Part shown: piece after piece, positions 14,873-16,829 of the stretch
How the letters are laid out: every line of letters starts with the position of its first letter
Position numbering within the stretch: position 1 is the stretch's first letter
Assembly: GCA_034211175.1 (NCBI GenBank)
Contig: JAXHUH010000311.1
Location: 1-16,829 of the forward strand
Length of the DNA stretch: 16,829 nt
Source of the DNA: JAXHUH01 sp034211175
Lineage (GTDB): Bacteria > Actinomycetota > Acidimicrobiia > Acidimicrobiales > CAIXPF01
Reading direction: 5' to 3'
Position numbers and translations under genes: made by a program
Notes under the pieces: generated by a model
What the model saw: only the letters and a program-made list of their open reading frames with translations
What the model was told of the DNA's origin: nothing
Databases searched by the model: none

Positions 14873-15603
14873 ATGCCGCCGGCATGGCGGAGGTGGCGCT
14901 CGATGACGCCTGGTTGACCGGGCCCGAGGCCGCCCGGTTGGCGTCGATGCGCTTCCCGAAGCGGCGCCTGGAGTCGCGGCTCGGGCGGTGGACGGCGAAG
15001 TCGGCCATCGCCCGCGCCCTGGACCGGCCGTTCGACGCGGACGGCCTGCGGTCGGTGGCAGTGCGCAACGCGTCGGACGGCGCCCCCGAGGCCTTCGTCG
15101 GCGACCGGCCGGCACCGGTGGTGATCTCGATGACCGACCGGGCCGATTGGGCGGTGTGCGTGGTCGCGACCGGGGTCGACGCGGTCGGCTGCGACCTGGA
15201 GCTGGTCGAGCCGCGGAGCCACCGGTTCGTCGAGGACTGGTTCACCCCGGCCGAGCAGGAGGTCGTGGCGTCGTCGCCGGAGGAGCACGACCTGTGGGCC
15301 AACCTGATCTGGTCGGCCAAGGAGAGCGCGCTCAAGGTGCTGCGCCAGGGCCTGCGCCTCGACACCCGCACCGTCGAGGTCACCTTCGGCGACGAGGAAC
15401 ACGACGGTTGGCGGTCGCTGCTCGTGACGTCGACGACCGGCGAGACCTTCCCCGGCTGGTGGGCCCGCCACGGCGACTTCGTCCTCACCACCGCCGCCAC
15501 GTCGCCCGTCCCGCCGCCGACCCCGCTGACCACCCCGACCCCCCTCGCCACCGCCATCCCCACCCACACCTGGCTCTCGGCGGCGGCCGGCGAGCAGGGC
15601 TGA
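14851..15603 (+). CDS. Sfp-type 4'-phosphopantetheinyl transferase
   Basis: This 250-residue protein should transfer phosphopantetheine from CoA to carrier proteins, here most likely the four ACPs of the upstream synthase. Signature motifs are VGCDLE, with Asp115 and Glu117 as metal ligands, and WSAKES, with Trp154, Lys157 and Glu158, followed by Lys162. The N-terminal stretch FPKRRLESRLGRWTAK is also typical of the family. Length fits the Sfp class (about 220-250 residues); the last 35 residues are Pro/Thr-rich and probably disordered. The start is uncertain. GTG at 14851 keeps the first beta strand (LRFHAAGM) expected by comparison with Sfp, while ATG at 14884 would remove it. GTG at 14821, directly after the previous stop, is also in frame. 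None has a clear ribosome binding site, so translation may be coupled to the carboxylase gene. Confidence 0.88.
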   Translation: MSPELRFHAAGMAEVALDDAWLTGPEAARLASMRFPKRRLESRLGRWTAKSAIARALDRPFDADGLRSVAVRNASDGAPEAFVGDRPAPVVISMTDRADWAVCVVATGVDAVGCDLELVEPRSHRFVEDWFTPAEQEVVASSPEEHDLWANLIWSAKESALKVLRQGLRLDTRTVEVTFGDEEHDGWRSLLVTSTTGETFPGWWARHGDFVLTTAATSPVPPPTPLTTPTPLATAIPTHTWLSAAAGEQG

Positions 15604-15676
15604 GGCAACCGAACCGGGCAGCGCACGATCCCGGCGGTGGCGGCAACGTTGCTTCGCGCCCAGGGCCGCAGCGCCC
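15604..15676. other. Short intergenic gap between convergent genes
   Basis: Seventy-three bases separate the stops of the transferase and the minus-strand gene. They contain a 10-base perfect palindrome (15643-15652) and a 5-bp stem (15662-15666 with 15673-15677, which just enters the next gene). Neither is followed by a T-run on either strand, so I do not call a terminator. Transcription from both sides must end near here. Confidence 0.5.
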
Positions 15677-16291
15677 TCAAGAGTCGTGCGCCGAGCTCAG
15701 TTGGGCGAGCGCGCTCTCGAGTGCCGGCCATGCCGGCGACAGAGCCCAGCTCTCGTCCGCCAGTGTTGCGATCACCTCCGCATCTGGATGCATGCGCGTC
15801 GAGCAGTCGGGACGCGCCGGATCGGCGTCGGGTAGGAGCTGGTCCATCTGCTCCCAGAAGGCGCCATTCGTCGATCGATGCTCGAGCCAGAACTCGACGT
15901 GAGGACCCGTCCGTCCTCCCTCGTCACACACCGCGAGCGTGAGCATCGTCAGGGCCCGAGCAACAGCCGTCGTCACTTGCACTGAGTTGTCTGGGTTCGC
16001 GACGGCATCGGTCAGCGTTTGCACTGCAGCTTCAAGTGCGGCCCAGCCAGATGCACTCGGCGCCGAGGCGGCAGCGACGACGCTTATCGTGGCGGGATCG
16101 AGACTGAGGCCAGCTGTGCACGTCGGCTCTCCGGCGTCGGCGCCTGGCAGCATCCGATCGAGTGCCTCCCACAAGTCGGTGTGTGAGCTGCGGTGCGCCC
16201 GCCAGATCTCCCGATGTGTGTCGACGTTGCCACCTTCGTCGCACACCGCGCCCACGAGACCTGCGATGGCGCTGACCGTGGCCGCATCCAC
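15677..16291 (-). CDS. Unrecognised protein with two 105-residue-period AVCDEGG repeats (C-terminal part of a broken gene)
   Basis: From a GTG at 16291 the frame encodes 204 residues that I cannot assign to a family. It consists of two similar units with a period of 105 residues. AVCDEGG occurs at 15-21 and 120-126, followed in each by H-x-E-x-W, HRS, a Trp, a D-x-(M/L)-LP-x-AD segment and a Cys, then a Trp-x-ALE helix. Each unit has two Cys exactly 41 residues apart (17/58 and 122/163), which could pair if exported. The same frame stays open upstream to 16519 without ATG, GTG or TTG and reads as sensible protein (FFGFLSYVYTRP, then an acidic Glu/Ser/Ala-rich linker). The GTG is therefore probably not the true start, and this is the rear of a longer membrane-anchored protein. 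Base composition is clearly less GC-rich than the cassette. Confidence 0.6.
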   Translation of the reverse strand: MDAATVSAIAGLVGAVCDEGGNVDTHREIWRAHRSSHTDLWEALDRMLPGADAGEPTCTAGLSLDPATISVVAAASAPSASGWAALEAAVQTLTDAVANPDNSVQVTTAVARALTMLTLAVCDEGGRTGPHVEFWLEHRSTNGAFWEQMDQLLPDADPARPDCSTRMHPDAEVIATLADESWALSPAWPALESALAQLSSAHDS

Positions 16292-16425
16292 GGTCGCTCC
16301 GGCGTTCGCACCTTCGGGCTCGGGACTTACTTCCGCCGATCGACCGCTCGACTGTTCGTCGGTGCCCTCCGCGGCACCAGCTTCTCCGGATGGTGCTTCC
16401 TCAGACGGTCGGGTGTAGACATAGC

Positions 16426-16677
16426 TCAGGAAACCGAAGAAATCGAGACGCAGAGGGAGAACGCTGCTATGAACGCACCGGTGTTCTCGCCACGAAGCCG
16501 CTTGGCTTCTCGCCCATACTCATATCTCGCTCGGTGTTCCCCGGCCAGTCGCTCAAGTGCCAGGATGTCGCCGAGTGTGCGTAGCTCGCCATCGCCACGT
16601 CTTCGCCCTGCGCTCCAGTGCGCGCCGAGCGCGACGGTCGCGACGAGGAATGCGATGCTCAGAATGGCGAAACCCAT
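16426..16677 (-). CDS. Small membrane protein frame, N-terminal part of the broken gene
   Basis: The 83-residue frame starts at an ATG with a strong ribosome binding site, so its start is well supported. Residues 2-20 (GFAILSIAFLVATVALGAH) form a hydrophobic helix. A charged stretch rich in Arg and Glu follows, and a second hydrophobic stretch begins at TGAFIAAFSLCV but is cut off by SISSVS and the stop. The abrupt end inside a membrane helix fits a frameshift into the frame that continues below 16442. If instead complete, it would be a small membrane protein with one full and one partial helix. The family is not recognised. Confidence 0.55.
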   Translation of the reverse strand: MGFAILSIAFLVATVALGAHWSAGRRRGDGELRTLGDILALERLAGEHRARYEYGREAKRLRGENTGAFIAAFSLCVSISSVS

Positions 16678-16684
16678 CGCAAGT

Positions 16685-16690
16685 CTCCTT
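16685..16690 (-). promoter_or_regulatory. Strong ribosome binding site of the minus-strand gene
   Basis: On the minus strand AAGGAG stands 7 bases before the ATG at 16677. It is the cleanest Shine-Dalgarno match at this end of the window and shows where translation of the minus-strand locus begins. Confidence 0.75.
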
Positions 16691-16775
16691 GGCGATGTCA
16701 GTTGCTAGGCCCTGAATAATCGTGGCGGTCGTCTTCGCTATTCGTAGGCGCGCGGTGAGTGGTTGATGGGTTCGT

Positions 16776-16829
16776 GTGGCTGTTGGTGAGCGCGAGTTGC
16801 GGCAGTGTCGGGTGTGGTGGGACGCGCGG
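16776..16829 (+). CDS. Possible start of a plus-strand gene cut by the window edge
   Basis: A GTG at 16776 opens 18 codons that run off the window and read MAVGERELRQCRVWWDAR, a plausible charged N-terminus. An in-frame stop lies a few codons upstream. No convincing ribosome binding site is present, and other frames are also open over so short a stretch. If real, it would be divergent from the minus-strand gene, with the 85 bases at 16691-16775 between them holding both promoters. No family can be named. Confidence 0.2.
   Translation, partial: MAVGERELRQCRVWWDAR

Larger units (their letters stand above)
15677..16677 (-). pseudogene. Proposed single gene of about 333 residues split by one frameshift
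   Basis: Joining the 83-residue front frame (start 16677) to the repeat frame needs one base change near 16441-16449. The joined product would have an N-terminal membrane helix, a charged segment of about 45 residues, and a second helix running GAFIAAFSLCVS then FFGFLSYVY. An acidic linker and the two AVCDEGG repeats would follow. The second helix is completed only by the shift, which is the main argument. A sequencing error, a true disabling mutation, or recoding would all look the same here; I see no canonical slippery heptamer. Confidence 0.5.

Noticed and set aside
15643..15652. Perfect palindrome GCAACGTTGC between the convergent genes
   Set aside because: It has no loop or T-run, so it is not a terminator. 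A single 10-base palindrome is too little to call an operator.
16426..16450. Programmed -1 ribosomal frameshift linking the two minus-strand frames
   Set aside because: No in-phase X-XXY-YYZ slippery heptamer and no obvious downstream structure were seen. A simple indel explains the pattern better.

Overview
The window is high-GC bacterial DNA, visibly above 70% GC over the first 15.6 kb. Coding strands favour GC-ending codons, and GTG or ATG starts follow purine-rich ribosome binding sites. The style and protein families fit an actinomycete-type bacterium, perhaps an Acidimicrobiia relative. That placement is inference, because no rRNA or other marker gene is present.

Positions 131-15603 form one plus-strand cassette of three tightly packed genes. 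The first encodes a 2977-residue iterative-type megasynthase with the order KS - AT - second KS-like domain - four tandem ACPs - KR - DH. It resembles the PUFA-synthase (PfaA)-like secondary-lipid synthases rather than modular PKSs. The second encodes a 1909-residue single-chain biotin-dependent carboxylase laid out like the eukaryotic acetyl-CoA carboxylase (BC-like, BCCP, central region, carboxyltransferase). Its biotin carboxylase part has lost key catalytic residues. The third encodes an Sfp-type 4'-phosphopantetheinyl transferase. A plausible reading is a near self-contained lipid or polyketide system: the carboxylase-like protein handles malonyl-type extender units, the transferase arms the ACPs, and the synthase builds a chain processed to the hydroxy or enoyl level. 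No enoyl reductase or thioesterase is visible, so further genes probably lie upstream of the window or elsewhere.

The most unusual point is that all four ACPs carry threonine where the phosphopantetheine-bearing serine normally sits, while a dedicated phosphopantetheinyl transferase is encoded in the same cassette. Combined with the apparently disabled biotin carboxylase domain, this makes the cassette biochemically non-standard.

Positions 15677-16677 hold a minus-strand, lower-GC locus convergent with the cassette. A well-supported start with a strong ribosome binding site opens an 83-residue membrane-protein reading frame. A neighbouring frame then continues into a linker and two 105-residue-period repeats carrying an AVCDEGG motif. 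I read this as one gene of about 333 residues broken by a single frameshift (real or a sequencing error). Its function is not recognised. The last 100 bases may hold the start of another plus-strand gene cut by the window edge.
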